Positions 32,706 to 42,167 are shown, counted from the stretch's first letter. The stretch: 49,738 nucleotides of DNA from Pyrinomonadaceae bacterium (GCA_019694395.1 JAIBCC010000039.1:1-49738), one strand, 5' to 3'. Program-made: numbers and translations. The notes: generated by a model not told the origin, from the letters alone.

Positions 32706-34406
32706 ATGAATTATGCACTAAATTCGTTGACCTTTTCATTGCCGGAAAAGCTGGAAATTGCCCTTCAAATATCTTTGGACGAATGGAAACAACACAATAA
32801 AATCAAGCGTGTTTGGGAAAAAGACGCAACCGTTTGGAGCAATTCGGACGAGGCTAAATGGCTTGCCTGGCTTGATGTGGTCGGCGTGGAATTAGCCGAT
32901 TTGCAAAAATACAAAGATTTTGCCAACGACATAAAATCTTTTGAATCAGTAGTTTTGCTCGGAATGGGCGGCAGCTCCTTGTGCCCCGAAGTTTTAGCAG
33001 TTACTTTCGGCGTGAAAAATTTCCATGTGCTTGATTCAACCGTTCCCGCCCAAGTTAAAGCAGTTGAAAACAAAGTTGATTTAGCTAAAACTCTGTTCAT
33101 TGTTGCCTCGAAATCGGGTTCAACGCTTGAACCGAACTGTTTCAAACAATATTTTTACGAGCGGGTTGCCGAAACCGTCGGGCGCGAAAACGCGGGCAAA
33201 CATTTTGTAGCGATTACCGATCCCGGTTCAAAAATGCAGTCGGTTGCCGAACGTGACAATTTTCGCCATATTTTCTTTGGCGATCCCGAAATCGGCGGAC
33301 GTTTTTCAGCTCTTTCACCGTTTGGAATGTGCGCTTTGGCTTCGATGCAATTAGATGTTGAAGGCTTTCTAAACTGTGCCAATGCGATGGTAACAGCTTG
33401 CAAGAACGAAAATCCAGGCGAAAATCCGGGCGCAGTTTTGGGAACAATTCTCGGAGTTTCGCACGCACAGGGACGCGACAAATTGACGATTATCACTTCG
33501 CCCAAAATTTACGATTTAGGCGCGTGGCTCGAACAATTAATTGCCGAAAGCACTGGAAAAATCGGAGTTTCCATCATTCCGGTTGACCGCGAAGAAGTCC
33601 AAAATGCTGACACTTACGGCAATGATCGCGTTTTTGTGTTTTTGGATGTCGAAGATGATTTTGAGGATAAGGGCACGCTTTCAACGCTCAAAAATTTAGA
33701 AAAAAATGGTCAACCTGTGATTCGTATTAATCTGATCGACCGCAAACATTTAGGACAGGAATTTTTCCGCTGGGAATTTGCGACAGCAGTGGCGGGTTCA
33801 TTGATGAGAATCAATCCGTTCAACCAACCTGACGTTGAATCGGCTAAGATCGAAGCCCGCAAAATCACCGAAGAATACGAGCAAACCGGCGAATTACCCG
33901 AAGAAACTCCGTTTTTTGAAGCCGACGGCATCAAACTATTTTCGGATGAAAAAAACACGGCTGATTTGAATTCATTGGTTGGCGAAAAAACTTTGGCAAA
34001 TTATCTGCAAGCGCATTTCAGCAGAATTAAGGAAAACGATTACTTTGCCTTGCTTGGCTATATCGAAATGAATGCGGAAAATGAAGATTTATTGCAAACG
34101 ATTCGACATAAAGTATTAAAAGAAAAGGACGTTGCAACTTGTTTAGGATTTGGACCACGCTTTTTGCATTCGACCGGACAAGCCTACAAAGGCGGCGCAA
34201 ATAATGGAGTATTTCTGCAAATTACTTCGGATGATGCGATTGATTTTCCAGTTCCCGAACAAAAATTTACTTTTGGCGTGGTCAAATCGGCACAGGCTCG
34301 CGGAGATTTTCAGGTTCTGGTTGATCGAGATCGTCGCGCTTTGCGGGTGCATTTGGGCTCGAACGTGAGGGAAGGTTTAGAGAAATTAATTGCAGTTTTG
34401 AAATAA
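32706..34406 (+). CDS. pgi: Glucose-6-phosphate isomerase (PGI half of the transaldolase/PGI type)
   Basis: A 566-residue enzyme that interconverts glucose-6-phosphate and fructose-6-phosphate in glycolysis and gluconeogenesis. The SIS-domain phosphate-binding motifs are VVLLGMGGSSL and IVASKSGSTLEPN, with a later FRWEFATAVAGSLMRINPFNQPD. The end, TFGVVKSAQARGDFQVL then RVHLG, is typical of the PGI part of bifunctional transaldolase/PGI proteins. Here the transaldolase half is absent and the protein begins at the PGI part, which is common outside fused forms. No transaldolase gene is in the window. Confidence 0.9.
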   Translation: MNYALNSLTFSLPEKLEIALQISLDEWKQHNKIKRVWEKDATVWSNSDEAKWLAWLDVVGVELADLQKYKDFANDIKSFESVVLLGMGGSSLCPEVLAVTFGVKNFHVLDSTVPAQVKAVENKVDLAKTLFIVASKSGSTLEPNCFKQYFYERVAETVGRENAGKHFVAITDPGSKMQSVAERDNFRHIFFGDPEIGGRFSALSPFGMCALASMQLDVEGFLNCANAMVTACKNENPGENPGAVLGTILGVSHAQGRDKLTIITSPKIYDLGAWLEQLIAESTGKIGVSIIPVDREEVQNADTYGNDRVFVFLDVEDDFEDKGTLSTLKNLEKNGQPVIRINLIDRKHLGQEFFRWEFATAVAGSLMRINPFNQPDVESAKIEARKITEEYEQTGELPEETPFFEADGIKLFSDEKNTADLNSLVGEKTLANYLQAHFSRIKENDYFALLGYIEMNAENEDLLQTIRHKVLKEKDVATCLGFGPRFLHSTGQAYKGGANNGVFLQITSDDAIDFPVPEQKFTFGVVKSAQARGDFQVLVDRDRRALRVHLGSNVREGLEKLIAVLK

Positions 34407-34494
34407 GTAAAGGGAAATTTTTAACGAAAAAGGGCAAAGTTTTTAGAATATTCTTAAATTTTGCCTTTTTACTTTTTACTTTTACTTAAATTTC
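34407..34494. repeat. Intergenic word-repeat palindrome after pgi
   Basis: AAAAAGGGCAAAG on the left is complementary to TTTTGCCTTTTTACTTTT-type words on the right. It can form a hairpin that may end the pgi transcript. Confidence 0.55.
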
Positions 34495-34530
34495 CTTGCA
34501 CTTTTTCCGAACTTTAGGAACAATTTCATA

Positions 34531-34755
34531 ATGATTGAGAATAGCGAAGAAGTTTTGGCGCAATTCGGCAAGCGTGTTCAGCGTTGTTACGGCTGTTTTA
34601 TCGCGTATCACCTCAAAGATATGTATTTAGGTGACGATGTTACCTTCTTTTGTGAACACTGCAAAGATGATTCGATGTTCCATTTCGACGATTTTTCAAA
34701 ATTGATGGATTTGTCGAAATTAAAAGAGGTAAGCGAAGAAGATCATCATCATTGA
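34531..34755 (+). CDS. Small zinc-ribbon-like protein
   Basis: A 74-residue acidic protein. C-x2-C in RCYGCF and C-x2-C in FCEHCKD form one probable zinc site. An acidic region and an HHH end follow. It resembles the 59-residue protein before pgi only in having a four-cysteine ribbon. I do not recognise the family, and the function is unknown. Confidence 0.65.
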   Translation: MIENSEEVLAQFGKRVQRCYGCFIAYHLKDMYLGDDVTFFCEHCKDDSMFHFDDFSKLMDLSKLKEVSEEDHHH

Positions 34756-34908
34756 TTTGACCTTCGACCTTTGATTTTTGACCTTTGAGGTCTTTAGCCG
34801 AAATTTTTGATTTAAACTCAGAGAATTTCAACCATAAAAGGTCAAAGTGAGCGACAGATTAATGAGAAAATCAAAGATCGAAAGTCAAAAATCCAAAATC
34901 CAAAGCAG
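34756..34908. repeat. Intergenic word-repeat element with inverted arms
   Basis: Left arm words of the TTTGACC / TTTGATT type; right arm of the AAAGGTCAAAG and AAATCCAAAATCC types. It fills the space before the FHA gene and ends five bases before its start, so it may carry that gene's leader. Confidence 0.55.
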
Positions 34909-36477
34909 ATGAAAAAAGTAACGTTTTACATCAATAGCGACGGCGAACGTCAGGAAGTCAGGCTGGATAACGAACTTTCCGTCGGACGGACAGGTCAGGC
35001 GAGTCTTGCTTTACCTGATTCGGGATTGTCGCGGGTAAATTCTACTTTTTTTCGTGATGGCGAATCCGTTTTTGTGGTTGATGAGAACTCAACCAACGGA
35101 ACATTTGTCAATGGCGAACAGGTTTTCGGCAGCCCGCGCAAATTACAAGACGGCGACCGGATTACAGTCGGAAGCAATACACAGATTTCGGTTGAAATTA
35201 TTGATGATAAACCTGTTAGCGCAACTCCAACAATTCGTCCTGAACCAACCAAACCTCCAACAAAGACAAAATCGAAAACAGCTAAAAAGGGCAAAGGCGC
35301 ACCAACAGAAAAGCAAATTCCTTTGATTCCGGTGATTGCCGGTATTGCTACGGTATTCATCATCTTTTTCGCCGTAGTTGCACTTTTAATAGCCGGCATT
35401 TTCAATGGCAATTCAAACAAAAATGCGACGCCGACTGCTTCAATGTCATCTGAAATAATTCCCAAAAGGGTGATTGATCCGCTTGGCGGAGAAGACCCGG
35501 ATGATGTTGACGATCTGATTGCCGCCTGGGAAGCAGAAGATGTCCCGACGGATGCCAAAGATTTGGAAGCAGTTAAGTCAACTTCGACCGATGCCGAAAG
35601 TAAAGAATTGAATGTTTCGGTTGAATTCTGGCAACAGATGAAAGATTTAGCGATGCAAGCCCGTTCAGCACCAACTGGCGAGCGTCCGCCCGGACTTGCT
35701 CCAACTAATCAATTATGCTGCGGTGTGCCGAAACAAACGGCGAAATTGGAACAGATGGTGCGTGACGGTTATACTCAGCCGCTTGATTTTGCTGACCTTG
35801 CCGATAAAAGAATGCACGGTGATTTGATCGAGTTACCCTTAGCAACTAAATATTATTTTGTAGATGTCGGTGGTAACGCGAATGATTCGGAATTTACCCA
35901 ATTTAACTGGGCAACCCGCAGCACTCCGCTTCCGAAGGATTCGGCAGAATATCAAACTTTACAAAAACTTGCGTCTAATTTTTCGGGGCAAAAATACGAC
36001 CTCAATAATCCGAATGACCGTAAACAGATGAAAAAACGTCTGTTGCGGATGTTCAATAAACGGGCAAAACCTATTTTGGAAGAATTAGCGATGGCGTATC
36101 AGCAAAAATTCGGCAGACCATTGCGTGTCACCTCTTTAACCCGTTCGATGGAATACCAAATCTCTTTGAACGCCAACAACGCCAACTCTTTCAAGGTTTC
36201 GGGCGAAGGCAGCCGTCCGCCGCATACATCGGGTTGTGCGTTTGACCTTGCGCGTAAACATATGACTACCGAAGAACAAAATTTTATGATTAACAAACTT
36301 TCCGAAATGGAAGACCAAGGTAAACTTGATGCGTTAATCGAATATCACGCCAACTCTTGCTTTCATATTTTTATTTATCCTGACGGACTTCCGCCCGGAG
36401 TTAAAAGTGCATCATCAGTAAAAAGCGCAACTCCGACTCCAACCAAAAGTGCAACTCCGGCTAAGGTGAAAAAATGA
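34909..36477 (+). CDS. FHA domain membrane protein with DUF5715 / M15-like C-terminal domain
   Basis: A 522-residue protein. Residues 1-100 are an FHA domain (LSVGRTGQASLALPDSGLSR, then ENSTNGTFVNGE), which binds phosphothreonine. A Lys/Thr/Pro linker, a membrane helix at about 145-168 (IPVIAGIATVFIIFFAVVAL) and an outside region follow. The C-terminal domain (about 375-500) has RVTSLTRSMEYQ, SRPPHTSGCAFDLARK and SCFHIFIYPDG. These match the H-x-x-G-x-A-x-D and terminal histidine pattern of DUF5715 and M15 D,D-peptidases. It may couple Ser/Thr kinase signalling to cell-wall peptide cleavage. Its stop overlaps the start of the next gene. Confidence 0.85.
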   Translation: MKKVTFYINSDGERQEVRLDNELSVGRTGQASLALPDSGLSRVNSTFFRDGESVFVVDENSTNGTFVNGEQVFGSPRKLQDGDRITVGSNTQISVEIIDDKPVSATPTIRPEPTKPPTKTKSKTAKKGKGAPTEKQIPLIPVIAGIATVFIIFFAVVALLIAGIFNGNSNKNATPTASMSSEIIPKRVIDPLGGEDPDDVDDLIAAWEAEDVPTDAKDLEAVKSTSTDAESKELNVSVEFWQQMKDLAMQARSAPTGERPPGLAPTNQLCCGVPKQTAKLEQMVRDGYTQPLDFADLADKRMHGDLIELPLATKYYFVDVGGNANDSEFTQFNWATRSTPLPKDSAEYQTLQKLASNFSGQKYDLNNPNDRKQMKKRLLRMFNKRAKPILEELAMAYQQKFGRPLRVTSLTRSMEYQISLNANNANSFKVSGEGSRPPHTSGCAFDLARKHMTTEEQNFMINKLSEMEDQGKLDALIEYHANSCFHIFIYPDGLPPGVKSASSVKSATPTPTKSATPAKVKK

Positions 36478-37091
36478 CCTTAACACTTTCCATTGTTGCG
36501 TTAATCTCAGCAATTCTAACGATTTACGCCAAACTGCGTGAGAGTGAATTATTGCAGTTTATCTTCAAACCGCTGACGATGATTGCCATAATTTTGCTTG
36601 CTTTTTTGAATTCATCCGCCCCAATGAGTTTTTATCAAAAAGCAATTTTAGCCGGATTGATTTTTTCGATGATCGGCGATGTTTTTTTGATAAAGGATAA
36701 ACAGTTTTTTGTTCAGGGATTGTTTAGTTTTTTGATCGGTCACATTTGCTACATCGTTGCTTTCTGGACTTCGCCAAATTTGCCAAGCGCAATTTTTTAC
36801 GCGGCTTACATCGCATTTTTCCTGACAATTTTGTGGAAACATCTTGGGAAACTGAAAATCCCGGTCATTATTTATTCGTTGGCGATTGCAGTGATGAGCT
36901 GGATGGCTCTGAGCCGCACGATTGAAAATCACAATCATCATACTTTGCACGCTTTTCTCGGTTCGGTAGCTTTTGTAATTTCCGATTCTTTGCTCGGATT
37001 TAATAAATTCAAATCACCGGTTCCGCTAGCTCACGTTTGGATTTTGGCAACTTATTTTCTGGCGCAATGGCTGATTGCTCTTTCGGTCTAG
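36474..37091 (+). CDS. Lysoplasmalogenase-family (YhhN/TMEM86) membrane protein
   Basis: A 205-residue integral membrane protein with about eight helices. Family motifs are FKPLTMIAIILLAFLNS, then GLIFSMIGDVFLI, GLFSFLIGHICYIVAFW, FLGSVAFVISDSLLG and YFLAQWLIALSV. TMEM86 proteins hydrolyse the vinyl-ether bond of lysoplasmalogens. In a bacterium that may make ether lipids, a role in ether-lipid turnover is reasonable. The start overlaps the FHA gene stop (ATGA), so the pair is translationally coupled. Confidence 0.87.
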   Translation: MTLTLSIVALISAILTIYAKLRESELLQFIFKPLTMIAIILLAFLNSSAPMSFYQKAILAGLIFSMIGDVFLIKDKQFFVQGLFSFLIGHICYIVAFWTSPNLPSAIFYAAYIAFFLTILWKHLGKLKIPVIIYSLAIAVMSWMALSRTIENHNHHTLHAFLGSVAFVISDSLLGFNKFKSPVPLAHVWILATYFLAQWLIALSV

Positions 37092-37109
37092 AAACTAAAC
37101 AAAAAATAT

Positions 37110-37232
37110 TTGTCCACGGATAAACACAGATGATCACAGATATTTTCTTTTTGATTAATTGATGTAAATTATGCTTTATCAATAGTTTTAGCATCCGTGT
37201 TGATCTGTGTGCATCTGTGGATAATTTTGTCT
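37110..37232. repeat. Dispersed-type inverted repeat of 'CATCTGTG' words
   Basis: The left arm (TCCACGGATAAACACAGAT, 37113 onward) is roughly the inverse complement of the right arm (ATCTGTGTGCATCTGTGGAT, to 37222), with about 23 of 31 bases pairing. CCGTGTTGATCTGTG-type repeats are seen between genes in many bacteria. A DnaA-box-like TGTGGATAA lies at 37216-37224 but is single. Confidence 0.6.
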
Positions 37233-37259
37233 TTCGGTTTAATTTGATAAACTCAAAAT

Positions 37260-40200
37260 ATGTCAGAGAAAGAGCAGAGAAAACCGAGTTATACAGGACT
37301 TGCCCGCCGTTTGAATCGAATTTCACCCGAACATAAAAAAGTGGCGATTGAAATGACGGCATCGCTCGCAGGCGTGAGCTTGCGCGTCAGCAAAACTTTT
37401 GTCGAAGCCACGCCGAAAGCCTGTAAAGTATTGACACCCGAAGATTTGCGTTTGTGGGCGGAAATGGGGCGCAAATTGGCGATGGCAAATTCAGAATCGG
37501 GCGTAATTTTCTTTCAAAAAGGCGTTGCCGATTTCAAAAAAGTCCCTGAGTCGGCACGGCATCTCGTTTTTCAAATCTGCACGCGGCAGCTTATTTTGTC
37601 GAGTTCGATCGGTCTCGAAACCTTTGAATCAATCCCCGCGCTTGCCAAAGAAGTCAATAATGATGAACTGTTTACCGAAATTTTAGCGATTGCAGGAGAG
37701 GTCGCCAATCGTTCCGCCAAACATTCGGCAGATTTTCTCAGAGTCACGCCGAAAGTTGCCAAAGCCATCGAACACGACAGGGAAATGCAAAAGAGCGCGT
37801 TGGCGTTGGCTGGAAATTTTGCTTCGCGGACGGGCGGAATGACGGCTGATCTGTGGAATGTTTTGCCGGATTCGCTGGCAAAATTAAATCCGGCGCAGTC
37901 GGTTAGATTGACTGATAAAGCCTCTGAGTTCCTGAGTTTCGGCGGAAGTGTGACGCTTCATTTTGTAATGTCGGGCGGCGAAGTTCTGCGAAATATCGAA
38001 ACGGTTTTTGAAGATTGGTGCAATGTTCTAAAGAAAATCGCCGAACACGGAAACGCGGTTTTGATCAGCTTTTTGCGGACGACTTCACAGTTTTTCAACA
38101 ATATCGTCAAACAAAAAAATGCCTCGTCCATTGCGCGAAAAGTTTTGCAATTAACCGGCGAAATTGCGGAAAATGACGCGGAATCTGCGCTGGCTTGTTT
38201 TCGTTCGTCGGCGCTGGCGTTGCGAAAAGTTTCTCTGGTTCAGTTTGAAGATTGGGTGCGTTCGGGTTTACAAACCAACCGCGAAAATTCAAAGGCTCGA
38301 CGCTCGTTTTTTGCGCTTGAAACGCGCAACAGTTACGACCTTTTGCACGAAGGACAAGAAGGTTTACCGCTCGAAAAAATTCAGTCAATTTTGCGGATCT
38401 ACATCGAAGGTTTGACGGGAAAAGAGGTCGAAATTGCGCCGCTTTCGGCAATGCCGCAGGAATCGCGCATCAACGACGGCAAGACGATCTATCTGCCCGC
38501 CAAAGTCGCGGAATTCAAAAACGATGAGCTTGATTTCCGGCTTTACAAAGTCCTTTCCGCCCACGGCGCAGGACAAATCGAATTCGGCACTTACGAACGC
38601 GATACGGTTGGTTTAAAGTCTGCATTTACAAGCCTTTCCGAACTTTACGAAACGACCGCCGATGAATGGGATGCGTTTTCTTTGGCGGGTTATATCGAAG
38701 ATGTGCAGAAAGGCGAAAAGGCTCTCAGCAAAGAAGATTATCAACGCGAACAAAAAGCCAAAGCCAAGAAATTGCCGAAAAATTCGGACTATCGAGCCAT
38801 TTTAGCCGTTTTTCCCGAACCGTCTTTGGCGCGGAAAATTTTCGGAACGCTCGAAAATGCGCGGATTGACCGCCGATTACGTTTTATTTATCGAGGTTTG
38901 CGGAAAGATTTGGATCTGATGCAGTCGTTTTTGCGCGAAAAACGCCCTTATATTTTTGATATTCCGATTCATCTTGTTCCATCCGAACTGCTTTTTCAAA
39001 TTACACTGTGCGGCGGCGCAACTGATGATGCACGCCAATTTTACGGGCAGATCGTGTCGGAAATCGAAAGCGTAATTGATGTTTATTTGAACAATAAAAC
39101 CGCAACCGTTGCCGATACGCTGATGGCGACCAGCCGCGTTTATATGCTTTTTCAGACGATAAATCAGGATCAGCAGCAGCAAAAATCGGAAGAAAAAGAA
39201 GAAAAAGAGGAGTTTGATTACAACGAAAATAATTCGGGCGAATCTGCGCTCGAAAACCAAAAGAAACGCGACGATAATTCAAAAAGTTTGCAGGATGCGC
39301 GGGATCTGTTCAATGCCTGGAACAGTTTAGAAGAAGAAGGCGAGCCTGACGATTTGCAGGGCGCAGAGGCTTGGACGCAGCACGACATTGCCGAACAGCC
39401 TTTGGAATCGGGCGATTTGGCGTTCAGTTATGACGAATGGGACGGCACATTAGGCGATTATCGTTTGGGTTGGAGCCGCGTGGTTGAGAAAAAAGTTAAG
39501 CAAGGCGACCGCAGTTTTGTGGAATTAACCCGCAGTCGTTATCGCGGCACGATTTCTTCGATCCGGCATCAATTCCAACTGATGAAACCCGAAAATATGA
39601 CCAAAATTCATCGTGAATTGGACGGTGAAGATTACGATTTGAACGCAGTGATTGATTATGTTGTGGACAGAAAAGCGGACGGACAACAATCCGAAAGGCT
39701 CTACACCAAACGTCTCCGCCGTCAACGCGATGTCGCGGTTTCAATTCTGCTTGACCAATCAAGTTCAACTGCCAGAACAATTACGCGAAATCCTTTGCAA
39801 CCCTACACGCATCCGGGCAGACGCATCATCGAGATTGAAAAAGAAGGTTTGGTGCTGATGAGTGAGGCTCTCGAAGCTGTTGGCGACGTTTATTCAATCG
39901 CCGGATTTACTTCGGAAGGTCGTCGCAACGTCAAATTTTATATGGTCAAAGATTTTGACGAAAAATATTCGGACGAAATCGAAAAACGTATCGGCGGAAT
40001 CACTTTCCAAAATAATACACGGCTCGGTGCTGCCATTCGTCACGCCGCCGCCAAAATTCTGCGTCAGGAAGCCCGCACTAAATTGTTGATAATTCTAACG
40101 GATGGGCGACCTTACGATCACGATTACGGCGATGCCCGCTACGCCCGCGAGGACGTGCGCGAAGCTCTGACCGAAGCTAAAACCCACGGCATCACGCCTT

Positions 40201-40334
40201 TTTGCATCACGATTGACCGCGATTCTGAATCGGAATTAAAAGATTTATACGGCGATGTCGGCTATACGATTATTGACGATGTGCTGAGTTTGCCTGAGCG
40301 AATGCCGAATATTTATCGGCGGTTGACGAGTTAG
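37260..40334 (+). CDS. NorD/CbbO-like von Willebrand factor A protein
   Basis: A 1024-residue soluble protein. Residues 1-400 are helical repeats (SAGLR-type units such as FLRVTPKVAKAIE and VLPDSLAKLNPAQ). The middle is acidic and Gln/Glu-rich at about 640-680. The C-terminal 230 residues are a VWA domain with the MIDAS motif DQSSS in VAVSILLDQSSSTAR, then a Thr in NNTRLGAAIRH and the Asp in LLIILTDGRPYD. NorD and CbbO proteins pair with a MoxR-type AAA+ ATPase (NorQ/CbbQ) to insert metal cofactors or remodel an enzyme. No such ATPase gene is in the window. Confidence 0.87.
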   Translation: MSEKEQRKPSYTGLARRLNRISPEHKKVAIEMTASLAGVSLRVSKTFVEATPKACKVLTPEDLRLWAEMGRKLAMANSESGVIFFQKGVADFKKVPESARHLVFQICTRQLILSSSIGLETFESIPALAKEVNNDELFTEILAIAGEVANRSAKHSADFLRVTPKVAKAIEHDREMQKSALALAGNFASRTGGMTADLWNVLPDSLAKLNPAQSVRLTDKASEFLSFGGSVTLHFVMSGGEVLRNIETVFEDWCNVLKKIAEHGNAVLISFLRTTSQFFNNIVKQKNASSIARKVLQLTGEIAENDAESALACFRSSALALRKVSLVQFEDWVRSGLQTNRENSKARRSFFALETRNSYDLLHEGQEGLPLEKIQSILRIYIEGLTGKEVEIAPLSAMPQESRINDGKTIYLPAKVAEFKNDELDFRLYKVLSAHGAGQIEFGTYERDTVGLKSAFTSLSELYETTADEWDAFSLAGYIEDVQKGEKALSKEDYQREQKAKAKKLPKNSDYRAILAVFPEPSLARKIFGTLENARIDRRLRFIYRGLRKDLDLMQSFLREKRPYIFDIPIHLVPSELLFQITLCGGATDDARQFYGQIVSEIESVIDVYLNNKTATVADTLMATSRVYMLFQTINQDQQQQKSEEKEEKEEFDYNENNSGESALENQKKRDDNSKSLQDARDLFNAWNSLEEEGEPDDLQGAEAWTQHDIAEQPLESGDLAFSYDEWDGTLGDYRLGWSRVVEKKVKQGDRSFVELTRSRYRGTISSIRHQFQLMKPENMTKIHRELDGEDYDLNAVIDYVVDRKADGQQSERLYTKRLRRQRDVAVSILLDQSSSTARTITRNPLQPYTHPGRRIIEIEKEGLVLMSEALEAVGDVYSIAGFTSEGRRNVKFYMVKDFDEKYSDEIEKRIGGITFQNNTRLGAAIRHAAAKILRQEARTKLLIILTDGRPYDHDYGDARYAREDVREALTEAKTHGITPFCITIDRDSESELKDLYGDVGYTIIDDVLSLPERMPNIYRRLTS

Positions 40335-40816
40335 TATTTCCACTTACAATCTTTGATGAATTCCAAAAAGTTAAGATGAGGAATATTTATATTCTCACAA
40401 ACATTTCTAATAGAAATTTTTCTTGCATTTGGAACATCTATAGGCTGAACGTATTTTTCATCAGTAATTACAGTCAAATTATTGACTTTGGCTGTAGCAA
40501 TTACCCAAATATCTGCTTCATTTTTGCCAACTTTTCTTGTATCAATGACTTTTGAGTTTATTGGATCAGCTAAAATGTTGGCAGCTTCTACTTGAATTTT
40601 CCCATCAAGCGGTAAAAAGAAATTAGTTTGTTTTGATGCCCAAACTGATAAATCGTCATTTCCAGCAGTTAGCTCTGTTAAAACTTCTTCCGTAGAAACT
40701 AAATCACCGCTATTGATAAGATTTTCAATATCATTCCAGAGTGATGTAAAAACCTCTGGCGGATATTTTTCGTTCCAACCGTGAATTAGTGAGCTTGTGT
40801 CAATGCAGTAAATCAT
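40331..40816 (-). CDS. PIN-like DUF4411 protein, probable toxin of a TA pair
   Basis: A 161-residue PIN-fold protein. MIYCIDTSSLIHGWNEKYPP opens with the first acidic site, VSTEEVLTELTAG carries the second, then KVGKNEADIWVIATAKV and LTVITDEKYVQ. These are the usual acidic residues of a PIN RNase. DUF4411 proteins are paired with COG2856 (ImmA/IrrE-type) proteins in a known toxin-antitoxin family, and such a gene lies three bases upstream. Its stop overlaps that of the NorD-like gene. Confidence 0.85.
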   Translation of the reverse strand: MIYCIDTSSLIHGWNEKYPPEVFTSLWNDIENLINSGDLVSTEEVLTELTAGNDDLSVWASKQTNFFLPLDGKIQVEAANILADPINSKVIDTRKVGKNEADIWVIATAKVNNLTVITDEKYVQPIDVPNARKISIRNVCENINIPHLNFLEFIKDCKWKY

Positions 40817-40819
40817 TCT

Positions 40820-42004
40820 TTAAATTCTATTTTTAACTGAACTGAATACTGCTTGTTCAATTTTGGGTAAATGCTTCGTCTTAACTCCTAAATAATCTGC
40901 AACTTCGGATAACCCGATTTTATTTTGATGGTAACTATTTACAACAAGTCGGGTAAAATTCCTTCCAACTTTACTTATTGCATCTGTATGTGGCGGAGCA
41001 AAACCGCCAGTTTTTTTATCCTTTTCAGATTCTTGAGATTTTTCGTAATCTTTTAACCATTGGTATCGTTTCTTTTGATAGAAGGAGGGACTAATTTTTT
41101 GATTGGTTAAAAGTCGTCGTAAAATCACTTCTCGACTCACACTAAAATAATCTGCTAATTTCCAAATTGCTTCTTTATTCCAGTCTTCTTCGTGTTTATT
41201 TTGATTGTAAATATCGGTTTTGCTTAACCACTCTGTTGGAACTAAAACTTCACCGGCAACCGCATTACAAAAAACTTCAATTTTAGATTGAGTTTCTAAA
41301 TCACAAACACCTACGGATCTAAGCATAATATGAGTTAATTCGTGAAGCATTGTAAAAATACGCGCTTTTACAACTCTTTCCCTATTCACAAGAATAATAG
41401 GCAAAGGAAATTCCGCGATTGAAAGTCCGCGCATTTCATTAAAATCAAGACTTGCTTGAAATACTAAAAGTCCTGTTGATTCTATTGCTTCTCGCCAGTA
41501 ATTTAATGCTTCATACTCATTTTTAAATTCTTCCTGTTTCTTTTTAGTGATTTGAAGAAAGTCCCGGATGTAACCGCCAGTTTCAATCACATTGCTATCT
41601 AAATTGGTCTTGAAATTAAATTTAGGAATTTCAATTTCCAATTCATTAAACATTTCAATCGCAACTTCACGACGATATTTGGCTCTTCTTATTTCAAGCC
41701 TTAATTCTGGAGAGAAATCTTTTTCTTCAGTATTATTAATTCGGCGAAAATCCTGAATACTTGAATCAATTTCAGGTTCAGGCGGTTTGGGCAAGTAGAA
41801 AAAAGCCAAAGGTCTTTTGTAAGCATTACTCAATCTGCGGAGTTGCGGAATTGTAAGTCTTTGCTCTCCGTGTTCACAAGCAATTAATTTTTCGGAGTTA
41901 AGCTGAGCTTTTTTTGCTGCTTCTTCTACACGAAATCCAGCAGTCTCCCTAGCCCACAATAGTATGGCAGGATTTATAATGGCTTCATTTCGTGTGGTTT
42001 GCAT
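40820..42004 (-). CDS. XRE-HTH/ImmA-IrrE-type metallopeptidase, probable antitoxin
   Basis: A 394-residue protein with an XRE-type helix-turn-helix (about 15-70: AGFRVEEAAKKAQLNSEKLI, LTIPQLRRLSNAYKRPLAFF). An IrrE/ImmA-type domain has the zinc motif HELTHIML in ARIFTMLHELTHIM and a downstream E in EVFCNAVAGEVLVP. A helical C-terminus has a second HTH-like segment (VADYLGVKTKHLPKIE). It is the first gene of the DUF4411 pair. Proteins of this class combine DNA binding and proteolysis and serve as antitoxins or phage-type regulators. Confidence 0.87.
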   Translation of the reverse strand: MQTTRNEAIINPAILLWARETAGFRVEEAAKKAQLNSEKLIACEHGEQRLTIPQLRRLSNAYKRPLAFFYLPKPPEPEIDSSIQDFRRINNTEEKDFSPELRLEIRRAKYRREVAIEMFNELEIEIPKFNFKTNLDSNVIETGGYIRDFLQITKKKQEEFKNEYEALNYWREAIESTGLLVFQASLDFNEMRGLSIAEFPLPIILVNRERVVKARIFTMLHELTHIMLRSVGVCDLETQSKIEVFCNAVAGEVLVPTEWLSKTDIYNQNKHEEDWNKEAIWKLADYFSVSREVILRRLLTNQKISPSFYQKKRYQWLKDYEKSQESEKDKKTGGFAPPHTDAISKVGRNFTRLVVNSYHQNKIGLSEVADYLGVKTKHLPKIEQAVFSSVKNRI

Positions 42005-42167
42005 TAGATTAGACCTCGGAAGACTATCAATTATGATTATAACCTAAAGAGGTATTTTAACCAAAAATCTTTATGAGGACTCAGCACTTCTATAAAGATT
42101 CAGATTTAATTTGATGAAATTAACTGTAAGATTGGTTTCAGATTTCTTTTTCCCAGAAAAAATAATT

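Noticed and set aside
37216..37224. DnaA-box-like TGTGGATAA (and TTATCCACA at 49538-49546) as a hint of a replication origin
   Set aside because: Both are single boxes about 12 kb apart, with no dnaA, dnaN or AT-rich unwinding region nearby.
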